From contig JAKBPI010000002.1 in NCBI GenBank assembly GCA_021829645.1, positions 1 to 64,000 of the forward strand: DNA of 64,000 bases, read 5' to 3'. Source of the stretch: Actinomycetes bacterium (lineage in GTDB: Bacteria > Actinomycetota > Acidimicrobiia > Acidimicrobiales > Bog-793). Under the pieces are notes generated by a model. The model was given only the letters and a program-made list of their open reading frames with translations, searched no databases and was not told where the DNA came from. The position numbers were made by a program, and so were the translations under genes. This document shows positions 30,107 to 37,636 of this stretch, piece by piece (positions within the stretch are counted from its first letter, which is position 1; every line of letters begins with the position of its first letter).

Positions 30107-30861
30107 TGGAAAAATTATTGTTTCCAAAAGAACGGCGGCATACACTGCACTTTCTTTCGCATATGAATAATGTGCCTCTATTTTATCTGAGCACAGAGGT
30201 AAAGATACCATTTTCGGAGTCGTATCAGCCAAGAATTCCCTGGACAGCCATTGTGGCTTCCGGGGTAGCCAAAGTGCTCAAAGAGCACCCCGGTGCAAAT
30301 GCTTCTTTTGCAGGTAAGTTCTCAAAATACATTATCAAGTATCAAGATGTTGCAATTAAGTTTACGGTTGATCGGACAGTCAATAACGTAAGAGTCGTAC
30401 TGTCTGCCGTACTGCCGAAGGCGGAGAGAATGAGCGTGAAAGAGATAGAAGAGTTCCTATATCGGGTTAAAAATGATGATGTTGCTGATGTGCCTGAATT
30501 TGGCGGTGCTATACGCTTACAGAAAGCACCGTTTTTCATAGGAAAGTTGGCCTTTTCGCTTGCCATAAGAAATATAAAGCGCCGTCAAAATATACTCGGA
30601 ACGGTGGCTATCAGTACCCTTGGGCGCTCTCCAATAAAAAGTTTTTTTGGCTACGGTGGCACAGCATTGACTTTCGGTATAGGGCAAGCTTATAAAATAA
30701 GCGATGAATTTGCCGTAGACGGCGGCAGCTATATGCTTCCTTTGAGTTTGACTGTTGATCATAGAATTGTCGATGGGGCAGAAGCGGCAGCAATTTTAGA
30801 GGATATGCACGACGCTATAGCGTCAATTATAACTCTGCCTGAGGCGTATCATGCTCTCTGA
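30106..30861 (+). CDS. 2-oxoacid dehydrogenase E2-type acyltransferase (tetronate acetyltransferase)
   Basis: A 251-residue protein with only the catalytic domain of E2 acyltransferases: the active site is LTVDHRIVDGA with His219 and Asp223. There is no lipoyl domain and no E1 or E3 gene nearby, so it is not part of a dehydrogenase complex. In the agglomerin pathway an E2-like enzyme (Agg4) acetylates the hydroxymethyl group of the tetronate before elimination. The position between the glyceryl ACP and the PPTase fits this. The substrate is inferred from context. Confidence 0.85.
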   Translation: MEKLLFPKERRHTLHFLSHMNNVPLFYLSTEVKIPFSESYQPRIPWTAIVASGVAKVLKEHPGANASFAGKFSKYIIKYQDVAIKFTVDRTVNNVRVVLSAVLPKAERMSVKEIEEFLYRVKNDDVADVPEFGGAIRLQKAPFFIGKLAFSLAIRNIKRRQNILGTVAISTLGRSPIKSFFGYGGTALTFGIGQAYKISDEFAVDGGSYMLPLSLTVDHRIVDGAEAAAILEDMHDAIASIITLPEAYHAL

Positions 30862-31624
30862 TGTCATACCTGTCTGTGTGTACCCGAACGGTGACGGCTG
30901 GGAGCAATTCGCTAATGAGCTGAACAGCGATTTGGGAATTATATGCGCCGAAATTGAGGATTGGGCTGACTATTTGCCTCTTGACGATCAGCTTGTCATT
31001 GCCGAACGACAGCTCTCTTCATTTCTTTTACATAGATCCGTCGGTTACCTGCACGATATTGCCTGTAAAACGCTCAACATGCATGTGGAGCCGTCGCTAT
31101 TTCGGGACGATTATGGACGACCCAGAACCAACGTGGGGGACATAAATTTATCACATTCTTCAGGGAAAGTAGTTCTCATCGCGGCACCACATCATTCCGT
31201 CGGTATCGATATAGAACCCCGTGGCCGTTGCTTGCCGGAAAAATCATTCCATGCCTGGAGCAGGGATGAGGAACGTGCCTGGATTGCAACAATTGACCCA
31301 AAGCAGCGTACGGCGTCTATAGTCTGGTTATGGACAGCCAAAGAGGCGTACGCTAAGGCTATAGGTCTTGGTCTGAATTTGCCCTTTCGGAAGATAATTG
31401 TGAAGCCAGGCCGTCCGTCCGGTCATATTGGTTTAGCAAGTGACGCCTTCGGAGACGAAGAATTGGATGATATCGTCACCTGGTCTGACATCATCCCCGG
31501 CTTTATAGTCTCTTCTGTCAGGATATCACATGACAAAGCATATGGCATAAGGCAGTCTGTCGGAGCAAATCGAGATTTGGGTAGTTTTTGTAATATCGGG
31601 AAGGTCCGTAATGTCAGAAAATAA
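30851..31624 (+). CDS. Sfp-type 4'-phosphopantetheinyl transferase
   Basis: A 257-residue PPTase that activates the carrier proteins with the coenzyme A arm. The family motifs are visible: NLSHSSGKVVLIAA, VGIDIEPRGR and WTAKEAYAKAIG. It overlaps its neighbours by 11 and 14 bases. Having its own PPTase makes the cluster self-contained, since three carrier sites (two free ACPs and the PKS ACP) need modification. Confidence 0.93.
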   Translation: MLSDVIPVCVYPNGDGWEQFANELNSDLGIICAEIEDWADYLPLDDQLVIAERQLSSFLLHRSVGYLHDIACKTLNMHVEPSLFRDDYGRPRTNVGDINLSHSSGKVVLIAAPHHSVGIDIEPRGRCLPEKSFHAWSRDEERAWIATIDPKQRTASIVWLWTAKEAYAKAIGLGLNLPFRKIIVKPGRPSGHIGLASDAFGDEELDDIVTWSDIIPGFIVSSVRISHDKAYGIRQSVGANRDLGSFCNIGKVRNVRK

Positions 31625-32894
31625 ATATGACTTATGTATTGTAGGCGGTGGGCCGGCCGGCATGACGCTGGCGGCATTTGCAGCACGCATGGGGTTAAGC
31701 TGTGTGGTTATAGACGCCCGCTCATCTGCTCATAGCGAATTTCGTGGTGAGTCAATAGCCCCTGACGCCGTATGGGTTTTGAGATATTTGGGGATTCTGG
31801 ATAAAATAGCGCCTTCTGAGACATTGGATATTGTGGGATTGCGTTTGTCCGACGGGGGCAAGCAAGTGCTCGGTATAGATTTTGCCGAGTTCCCCTATCC
31901 TGAGGCAAACCCGGCAGAAATTCCACAGCAGCTTTTATTATCCGCTCTGGAGACATTGGTAACAGAGAAAAGCAACTGCTTGGTCTATAGAAATACGCGG
32001 GCCGTGCAATTACTGAGAAGTCAAGACGGAACCGTCACGGGAGTTTTCGCTTCCGATCAAGACAGAAACAAAGAAAAGTTTTATGCCCGTCTTACCATAG
32101 GTGCAGACGGCAGGTATAGTACTATGCGCAAACTTTCCGGAATCCAATCTCAGGAATTGGCATTGGAGCGCGATTTCTTATGGTTTAAGATGACCTATCC
32201 GGAAGCATGGAAAGCAGGTCCTTTATTCTATAGAGTCAATCTAAAGGGCAATCAACAAGCAGTAGCAATACCCACGGTGCCAAATTTAGTGAGAGTGGGC
32301 ATCAATATCCCCAAAGGCTCTTTAAAAAGCATGCGTTCCAATGATATTACTGTCCTCCATGACGTTGTTGGCAATTTGATTCCGGAGTTGCTGCCTACGG
32401 TAAGGGAGGAAATACGGTCTTGGTCCGATACCCGGGTACTCGATATTTTTACCACTTATGTCAAAAAATGGTATATGCCGGGCATGATACTTATCGGCGA
32501 CGCCGCTCACACCCTGTCGCCCGTTTTAGGGCAGGGCATTAGCCATGCCATCTGTGACGCCGCCCTGCTGGCATTCCTCATAAAAGATAACATCGATCAG
32601 AGCTCAGAAGAAGTACAACAAGTTTTATCCGACTTTCAAAAGGAACGCGAACTTTCTATAGAAAGAGCACGCAAATTGCAATTGCGGCAGGAATCTCTTT
32701 TTAAAGCAAAAGGATTATTTCCCACGCTGGGAAGGCGTCTGCTCTATAGAGGAATGAATATGTCGACTGCGGCCAAAAGGAAAATATGGGGTAATTTGTA
32801 CTATGCCGAACAACGAAATGGACTGATCAAACACTATATCGAGACTGAGTGCTATCCGGTACCAGCCGAACCGCCTTTATTTGCAGAGGAGTAG
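31611..32894 (+). CDS. FAD-dependent monooxygenase-like flavoprotein
   Basis: A 427-residue group A flavoprotein with the N-terminal dinucleotide motif CIVGGGPAGMTLAA (about 9-22), DG at TIGADGRYSTMR, and LIGDAAHTLSPVLGQGI near residue 300. The halogenase motif WxWxIP is absent. It may hydroxylate or epoxidise the acyl chain or ring. Related flavoproteins in spirotetronate and decalin pathways act as non-oxidative [4+2] cyclases, so a cyclase role cannot be excluded. It overlaps the PPTase by 14 bases. Confidence 0.88.
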   Translation: MSENKYDLCIVGGGPAGMTLAAFAARMGLSCVVIDARSSAHSEFRGESIAPDAVWVLRYLGILDKIAPSETLDIVGLRLSDGGKQVLGIDFAEFPYPEANPAEIPQQLLLSALETLVTEKSNCLVYRNTRAVQLLRSQDGTVTGVFASDQDRNKEKFYARLTIGADGRYSTMRKLSGIQSQELALERDFLWFKMTYPEAWKAGPLFYRVNLKGNQQAVAIPTVPNLVRVGINIPKGSLKSMRSNDITVLHDVVGNLIPELLPTVREEIRSWSDTRVLDIFTTYVKKWYMPGMILIGDAAHTLSPVLGQGISHAICDAALLAFLIKDNIDQSSEEVQQVLSDFQKERELSIERARKLQLRQESLFKAKGLFPTLGRRLLYRGMNMSTAAKRKIWGNLYYAEQRNGLIKHYIETECYPVPAEPPLFAEE

Positions 32895-32902
32895 ACCCCG
32901 GA

Positions 32903-34021
32903 ATGAATGCTTCGCTGGAAGAATTAAAACAATTTTCGGTCTTACATGCCAGAGCTCAGGGCTTAAGCAGAAGCTATTGCAAAACTGTTCTTGGTCGTAT
33001 ATCCGAACCTTTTGGTATAGGTAAGTCTACATGGGGTTTCGAGTGGCACCAAGAAGCACAAAGCTTATTTTTATCCGGTAATCACAAAGAAGCATTGCGC
33101 TGTGCCATTATGGGGCGTTTCCCGTATCCATGTGATGCAGAGAGATATCGCTGCGATCAATTTTCGCGTCAAATCTTTAAGTCACTACGCGGGGAATACG
33201 GAAACTTTCAAGATTTAATCGTCAAAAGCCCTCAAGGCAATTTTACTGCCTATGTTACGGATTCTATATGGAATAAAAAAACTTCTCTAAAAGGAGTCGA
33301 TCCCGGTAAGAATCTGATCTTGGCTATTGGCGGGATCGTCTCGCCAAAAGAGCAGTGGGGACAATTTCTTGGATTTTCCAAAATCCTTAACACACAAATG
33401 GCTGTCGTTGAAATGCCGGGAGTCGGAGAAAACTATATTCAGTATGCTCCCGACAGCTACAAAATGTTTGCCTCACTGATAGATGCCTTAAATATAGAAA
33501 GTGATACCAATGTGCATGTTATAGCGATGAGCTTTGGGGGGCATTCGGCACTTCGGTATGCCACAAATGACCATCGCATAAAATCAATTACGACGGTAGG
33601 TGCCCCCATACGAGATTTCTTTTTGACCGGAGTGCATTCTTGTCCCGATCTGACGCGCGATATCCTGTCTCACTTGATAGGGGCCCAAGATGAGAAACTT
33701 GTTGAAATATTAAAGTTATTTGCGATATCGGATATGGATTTATTTTCCGTAAACGCAAGGATCAATTACATGAGATGTGGATCCGACGAAATTATTCCCT
33801 CAAGTGATTACGACATTGCCCTAGAAGCATGCAGGTATTTTTATGGGCGTCACACAGAGGATGTTCACGGAGCTCCCAATAATGTAAAAGCCACACAATT
33901 TTGGGTTATGAAGAATCTGTCTTCAGCCACAAAAAGCAGACGTATTCATATTATGTCAACTTTGCTCCAAAAATTATTTGATGCAAAAAGTGTTTTAACT
34001 TTCCGAAGACAGGGGTTTTGA
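32903..34021 (+). CDS. Alpha/beta hydrolase, probable tetronate acetate-eliminating enzyme
   Basis: A 372-residue hydrolase with an N-terminal helical region (about 1-130) and the alpha/beta core. The nucleophile is Ser210 in AMSFGGHSAL, and DVHGAP near the C-terminus holds the likely catalytic His. The layout resembles FrsA/DUF1100-like hydrolases and fits the Agg5 role in agglomerin synthesis, which removes acetate from the acetylated tetronate to make an exocyclic methylene. The ATG at 32903 has GAGGAG upstream and follows the flavoprotein stop; the GTG at 32849 would overlap it by 46 bases and is rejected. Confidence 0.82.
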   Translation: MNASLEELKQFSVLHARAQGLSRSYCKTVLGRISEPFGIGKSTWGFEWHQEAQSLFLSGNHKEALRCAIMGRFPYPCDAERYRCDQFSRQIFKSLRGEYGNFQDLIVKSPQGNFTAYVTDSIWNKKTSLKGVDPGKNLILAIGGIVSPKEQWGQFLGFSKILNTQMAVVEMPGVGENYIQYAPDSYKMFASLIDALNIESDTNVHVIAMSFGGHSALRYATNDHRIKSITTVGAPIRDFFLTGVHSCPDLTRDILSHLIGAQDEKLVEILKLFAISDMDLFSVNARINYMRCGSDEIIPSSDYDIALEACRYFYGRHTEDVHGAPNNVKATQFWVMKNLSSATKSRRIHIMSTLLQKLFDAKSVLTFRRQGF

Positions 34022-34022
34022 C

Positions 34023-34757
34023 ATGGAAAAAGATTTAACAATTTTTTGTTTTCATCATGCCGGTGGAGCAGCAAGCTCGCTTGCCCTGTTGGGCCGGGAT
34101 CTTTTGCAGGTGGCAGAAGTCGTTTTAATGCAACAACCCGGGCGCGAGGCACGTATCGGCGATCCGGCTCCCACACATATAGACGAGGCTGCTCAGGATG
34201 CCTTGGGCTGTATACGGAACAGGCACGGGCTGTCCGGCCGCTATATATTATTTGGTCATTCAATGGGTGGATTGGTAGCGCATAGGGTAGCTGAACTTAT
34301 CTGTGATGCCGGTTACTCACCGCTGGGACTTGTCGTAAGCGCTGTCTGTCCCCCGGATGACCTATACACCAAACTCTCGTTTGACATAGACCTTGAAGGC
34401 AACGTCTCGGGCTTATTAGATTTTATGTGCAGCTTTGCCCCTATTCCTGAACGATTGATGCATGAAAAAGTCTTGCTTGATATTCTACTGGAGAGGTTTC
34501 GTAATGATATAAGTGTTTGCCGAAGTGCTATCAGGGATATAAGTCCTTTACATTTTCCAATATACGCAATAGCCGGCTTGCAGGATACACACTCGCCTCC
34601 TGAGGTTATGGCTGGCTGGCATAGAGCGACAGATTCCTTATTCATGCTAACTAAATATATAGGCGGTCATTTTGATCTTCTTCAGGAGCCATCAATCATT
34701 ACACAGGCGATTAAAGCACTGCTTATTATAAGCAGAGAGAATGCATTGATAAATTAA
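34023..34757 (+). CDS. Type II thioesterase
   Basis: A 244-residue alpha/beta hydrolase of the GrsT/RifR editing thioesterase family: CFHHAGGAAS near the N-terminus, Ser80 in FGHSMGG and the catalytic His in GGHFDLLQ. These enzymes clear misloaded carrier proteins in PKS and NRPS systems. It starts two bases after the previous stop and is probably the last catalytic gene of the main operon. Confidence 0.93.
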   Translation: MEKDLTIFCFHHAGGAASSLALLGRDLLQVAEVVLMQQPGREARIGDPAPTHIDEAAQDALGCIRNRHGLSGRYILFGHSMGGLVAHRVAELICDAGYSPLGLVVSAVCPPDDLYTKLSFDIDLEGNVSGLLDFMCSFAPIPERLMHEKVLLDILLERFRNDISVCRSAIRDISPLHFPIYAIAGLQDTHSPPEVMAGWHRATDSLFMLTKYIGGHFDLLQEPSIITQAIKALLIISRENALIN

Positions 34758-34821
34758 TAACTGCATGTAAAAAATAATTTTAATCTATATAAATTTCAGA
34801 ACAAAAAGGAGAAAACCGGCT

Positions 34822-35163
34822 ATGATAAAGCGATTTTTAGGAGCAGTTTTACTGCTGGTTCCACTGGGGGTAGCGATGGCATTACGAGATGAAAAAAGCT
34901 GGCCTTATTGGTTGGGTATCCTGGCTCCCGACCTCTCATTGGTCATAGGGTATAGCCATAACCTCGAAAACGGTGTGATTCGTAAAAAAGCCGTTCCAAT
35001 TTATAACACCGTGCATTCTCCGCTTCTCCCTCTGGTCATGATACTGGCTTCTTTGGGGAATTCAAATATTGCAATGGGAGTCTCACTCGGATGGCTATCA
35101 CATATAGGCTTAGATTGGATTTTTGGCTTTGGTAAGCGTAATAACGAAGGAGCACTCCTGTAA
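34822..35163 (+). CDS. DUF4260 small membrane protein
   Basis: A 113-residue, mostly hydrophobic protein with about three membrane segments and the family pattern LAPDLSLVIGY, YNTVHSPLLPL, and GWLSHIGLDWIFGFG. AAAAGGAG precedes the ATG. It overlaps the SRPBCC gene by one base (TAATG). No function is established for DUF4260; the position at the end of the cluster suggests a link to product handling or immunity, but this is inference. Confidence 0.8.
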   Translation: MIKRFLGAVLLLVPLGVAMALRDEKSWPYWLGILAPDLSLVIGYSHNLENGVIRKKAVPIYNTVHSPLLPLVMILASLGNSNIAMGVSLGWLSHIGLDWIFGFGKRNNEGALL

Positions 35164-35657
35164 TGAGTGAAGCCAACGATTTTTATTTAGGGCGAGTAAC
35201 AGCACCTTCAAGTGGTCAAATTGAAATAGAAACAAATGCCGTTATCACCGTGAGCCGGCAAGTACAAGTTGCCTCCTCGCCAGAAGCTATTTGGGGGTTG
35301 CTTATTAATTTTGCGAAATGGCCTGATTGGAATTCGAAAGTAACCAAAATTAAAGTTTACGGAGAGAACTGCCCCGGAACTGTCATCAGATGGAAAATCG
35401 ATCATGTAAAAATTAAATCTGTTTTGCAATCTGTCGTTCCGTGTAAAAAACTCAGTTGGTCAGGAAAAGCCATCGGTATCAAGGCTATTCACACGTATCA
35501 ATTAAAAGAAGCCAATTATGCAACGCTCGTAGAATCTACAGTTCACTGGAGCGGTATTTTACCTAAACTTCTAACAAGGCATATGAAAAAAAGATTGGAA
35601 GAATCTGTATCATACGGGCTGGAGTCACTGTGTAGAGCGTCAGCAGAAATTGTGTAG
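35163..35657 (+). CDS. SRPBCC-family (polyketide cyclase/dehydrase-like) protein
   Basis: A 164-residue helix-grip fold protein. VSRQVQVASSPEAIWGLLINFAKW... around residues 30-52 and the closing helix KKRLEESVSYGLESLC are typical of the START/polyketide cyclase-like group. It may bind or shape a hydrophobic intermediate, or be unrelated to synthesis. Coupled to DUF4260 by a TAATG overlap. It is the last gene before the strand switch to the hydrogenase-like operon. Confidence 0.75.
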   Translation: MSEANDFYLGRVTAPSSGQIEIETNAVITVSRQVQVASSPEAIWGLLINFAKWPDWNSKVTKIKVYGENCPGTVIRWKIDHVKIKSVLQSVVPCKKLSWSGKAIGIKAIHTYQLKEANYATLVESTVHWSGILPKLLTRHMKKRLEESVSYGLESLCRASAEIV

Positions 35658-35798
35658 TAGAAGATGCTTACATCGCCGATTTGTGAGCATAAGTTTTGAT
35701 TGAATCGACCAGGTATGTAATGGCTTATCAAAGATTACATATAAAGAAACAGCTATACGATACCTGCATTGCGGCATCAGTAATCGTCAGCTATCTTT

Positions 35799-36254
35799 TC
35801 ATGACTTTTTTGCAAGAGAGAGAATGGCGCTGACTATCTTCTCCGGCGTTGGCGGACAGCCGGGTATAGCGGCGTCTACCGGTAATAATTGACTGACTCC
35901 CAAGCCTGTTAACTCAGAATTACCAAGCAATCCTTCTCCGATTGCGCAATTTCCAAGTGCAATGACCTTTTTTGGTTCCGGCATCGCCGAATGAGCTGCC
36001 AGTAACGGCTCACGCATTCCGCTCGTGACTGATCCGCTGACAAGCAGAATATCGGCGTGCCGCGGAGAGGATACCAGAGAAAGACCAAACCGTTGGATGT
36101 CATGATACGGAGACGAAAGCAGGTTGAGCTCGTGTTCACACCCGTTGCACGATCCCGCATCACAATGCCGGATGGCGAGACTTTGTCTGTTACCCGGTCC
36201 TTCTGTGCGATGTTCTTTCCTGAAATTTTGAAGCCTGCGAATTAAGACAATCAT
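35799..36254 (-). CDS. Group-4 [NiFe] hydrogenase small subunit-like protein (HyfI/NuoB type)
   Basis: A 151-residue NuoB/HyfI/EchC-like protein holding one [4Fe-4S] cluster. The likely ligands are in GSCNGCE (Cys36, Cys39), GNCAIGEG (Cys103) and PGCPPTPE (Cys133); Cys31 is an extra cysteine. It is the last gene of the operon and overlaps the large-subunit gene as TGATG. In the similar mycobacterial locus (Rv0081-Rv0087) the small subunit gene comes just after the regulator, so its place at the end is different here. Confidence 0.88.
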   Translation of the reverse strand: MIVLIRRLQNFRKEHRTEGPGNRQSLAIRHCDAGSCNGCEHELNLLSSPYHDIQRFGLSLVSSPRHADILLVSGSVTSGMREPLLAAHSAMPEPKKVIALGNCAIGEGLLGNSELTGLGVSQLLPVDAAIPGCPPTPEKIVSAILSLAKKS

Positions 36255-37636
36255 CAGCGATCACTGCAGGCATAACAGAGCTCGAAACTCTTATTTATAA
36301 GAGGGAAGTCGGGAAGTAAATTGCCAACCGCTGCATACGCGACAGCAGACCAATTTGCGTATGACCCTGTACGCATGTGTAACCTTTCTATCCGTCCCTC
36401 ACTTGCTTCCACGATGCACAAGGTACGACCGCGTGCGCTTTCTGTAATCCCGATTCCCAATGGTTTGGGTTCGCAAGCCGTTTCTTCATCCGTCAAAATA
36501 TCGGTTTTACGAATAAGTCTAAAAATTATTTCAGTGGATTGTAAGAATTCCAAATAGCGCTGCTCCAATCTTGACCTGACATCTCCCTTGGGGTTTTCCG
36601 GAATAACTGCTTCGAAGTTCTCGTAGTCAAGCTTTGTCGAATGGGCACGAAAGTCTTCTTTTAGTCCGGCGGCTCGTGCTGCGGGTCCTACCGCCCCCAG
36701 ACGCCTGATTTGTGCAGTATCCACAACTCCGACGCCTTCAAGCCGCGCCGCAAAGGAAGAGTTAAAAATTAACTCTCGCCATGCTTCTTTTGCTCGGAGT
36801 CGAACAGATTCAAGTTCAGAGCGTATATTTTCAATATTGTCAGCGGTAAGTACCGGTTTTATTTCACCTATATCAATTGTCCCGGATAAATACCTATGCC
36901 CGGTTAGGGAAAAGTTTAATCTGCGAATACGTTCACTCAGCACAAGAAAGATTTGGTTACCTAACGACATGCCAACGCCGGCACAGATGGCCGCAATATC
37001 ATTGAGATGGTTCCAGAGCCGTTCGAGTTCGAGCAGAACGGTTCGCAATATGCGTAGTTTTGCGGAAGGAATGTATCCGATTATCTCTTCACAAGCCTGA
37101 ACATATGCCAAAGCGTTAGCGACTGAGCACCCCATGCACATTCTCTCTACGTATCGTTTCCCCTCGTGTAAAGTTTTGTTTTCTGCGGCAATTTCAAGAC
37201 CTCTGTATTTATAGAACAGTTGAGTGTCGAGAAAAAGAATTCTATCTCCTATAACATGGAAACGAAAATGTCCCGATTCAATTATCCCAGCGTGGATGGG
37301 GCCAACGGCAATCTGGTAGACGTCGGATCCCTTGACCGCTACCGTCCAATGGTCCGATATTGGGTCGTGCTCAACCAATGGGCGAAGCGGGCTATGCCCA
37401 TTGAAGCTTATTTGATACAGATCATGGGCTTCTCGCTCATCCCAATTTGAAGGTACCAGATCTGCGATAGAGGGTGCTTCCCCCGATTGAACTTGGCACT
37501 CTAATATTTTCAAGGCCCCATTTGGACTGATAAAAACAGCTTTTACGCTTCCGGATAGTTTAGTGGCATACAATCCCCCAAAGGTATAGTCGTTGTTTAG
37601 TAGTTCGGCTACCTGATTTCGAAATGTGTCGGTCAT
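36254..37636 (-). CDS. Group-4 [NiFe] hydrogenase large subunit-like protein (HyfG/HycE type)
   Basis: A 460-residue NuoC-NuoD fusion. The N-terminal part is NuoC-like (NWDEREAHDLY) and the rest NuoD/hydrogenase large subunit-like. The four Ni-ligand cysteines are present: Cys167 and Cys170 (ERMCMGC) and Cys454 and Cys457 (LCYACSDR). The usual RxCGxCxxxH becomes RMCMGCSVAN, so the Gly and His are replaced. The protein ends at SDR, exactly where HycE-type precursors are cut, so no maturation tail is encoded. The ATG at 37636 overlaps the upstream stop as ATGA; the frame opens earlier, at 37672. Confidence 0.87.
   Translation of the reverse strand: MTDTFRNQVAELLNNDYTFGGLYATKLSGSVKAVFISPNGALKILECQVQSGEAPSIADLVPSNWDEREAHDLYQISFNGHSPLRPLVEHDPISDHWTVAVKGSDVYQIAVGPIHAGIIESGHFRFHVIGDRILFLDTQLFYKYRGLEIAAENKTLHEGKRYVERMCMGCSVANALAYVQACEEIIGYIPSAKLRILRTVLLELERLWNHLNDIAAICAGVGMSLGNQIFLVLSERIRRLNFSLTGHRYLSGTIDIGEIKPVLTADNIENIRSELESVRLRAKEAWRELIFNSSFAARLEGVGVVDTAQIRRLGAVGPAARAAGLKEDFRAHSTKLDYENFEAVIPENPKGDVRSRLEQRYLEFLQSTEIIFRLIRKTDILTDEETACEPKPLGIGITESARGRTLCIVEASEGRIERLHMRTGSYANWSAVAYAAVGNLLPDFPLINKSFELCYACSDR

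Larger units (their letters stand above)
15855..35657. other. Predicted tetronate biosynthetic gene cluster
   Basis: Contiguous genes for control (TetR), export (MFS), starter activation (FAAL, ACP), desaturation (two dehydrogenase homologues), one malonate extension (KS-AT-ACP), glyceryl unit supply (FkbH, ACP), ring formation (KASIII-like), acetylation-elimination (E2-type acyltransferase, alpha/beta hydrolase), tailoring (flavoprotein), carrier activation (PPTase) and editing (thioesterase). From the exporter to the thioesterase the genes are on one strand with overlaps or very short gaps. The proposed product class is an acyl tetronate with an exocyclic methylene. Confidence 0.8.

Noticed and set aside
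30106..30861. Part of a 2-oxoacid dehydrogenase complex
   Set aside because: No lipoyl or E1-binding domain and no E1 or E3 gene nearby; the tetronate context explains it better.
31611..32894. Flavin-dependent halogenase
   Set aside because: The WxWxIP motif is absent; the GDAAHTLSP motif fits group A monooxygenases in general.
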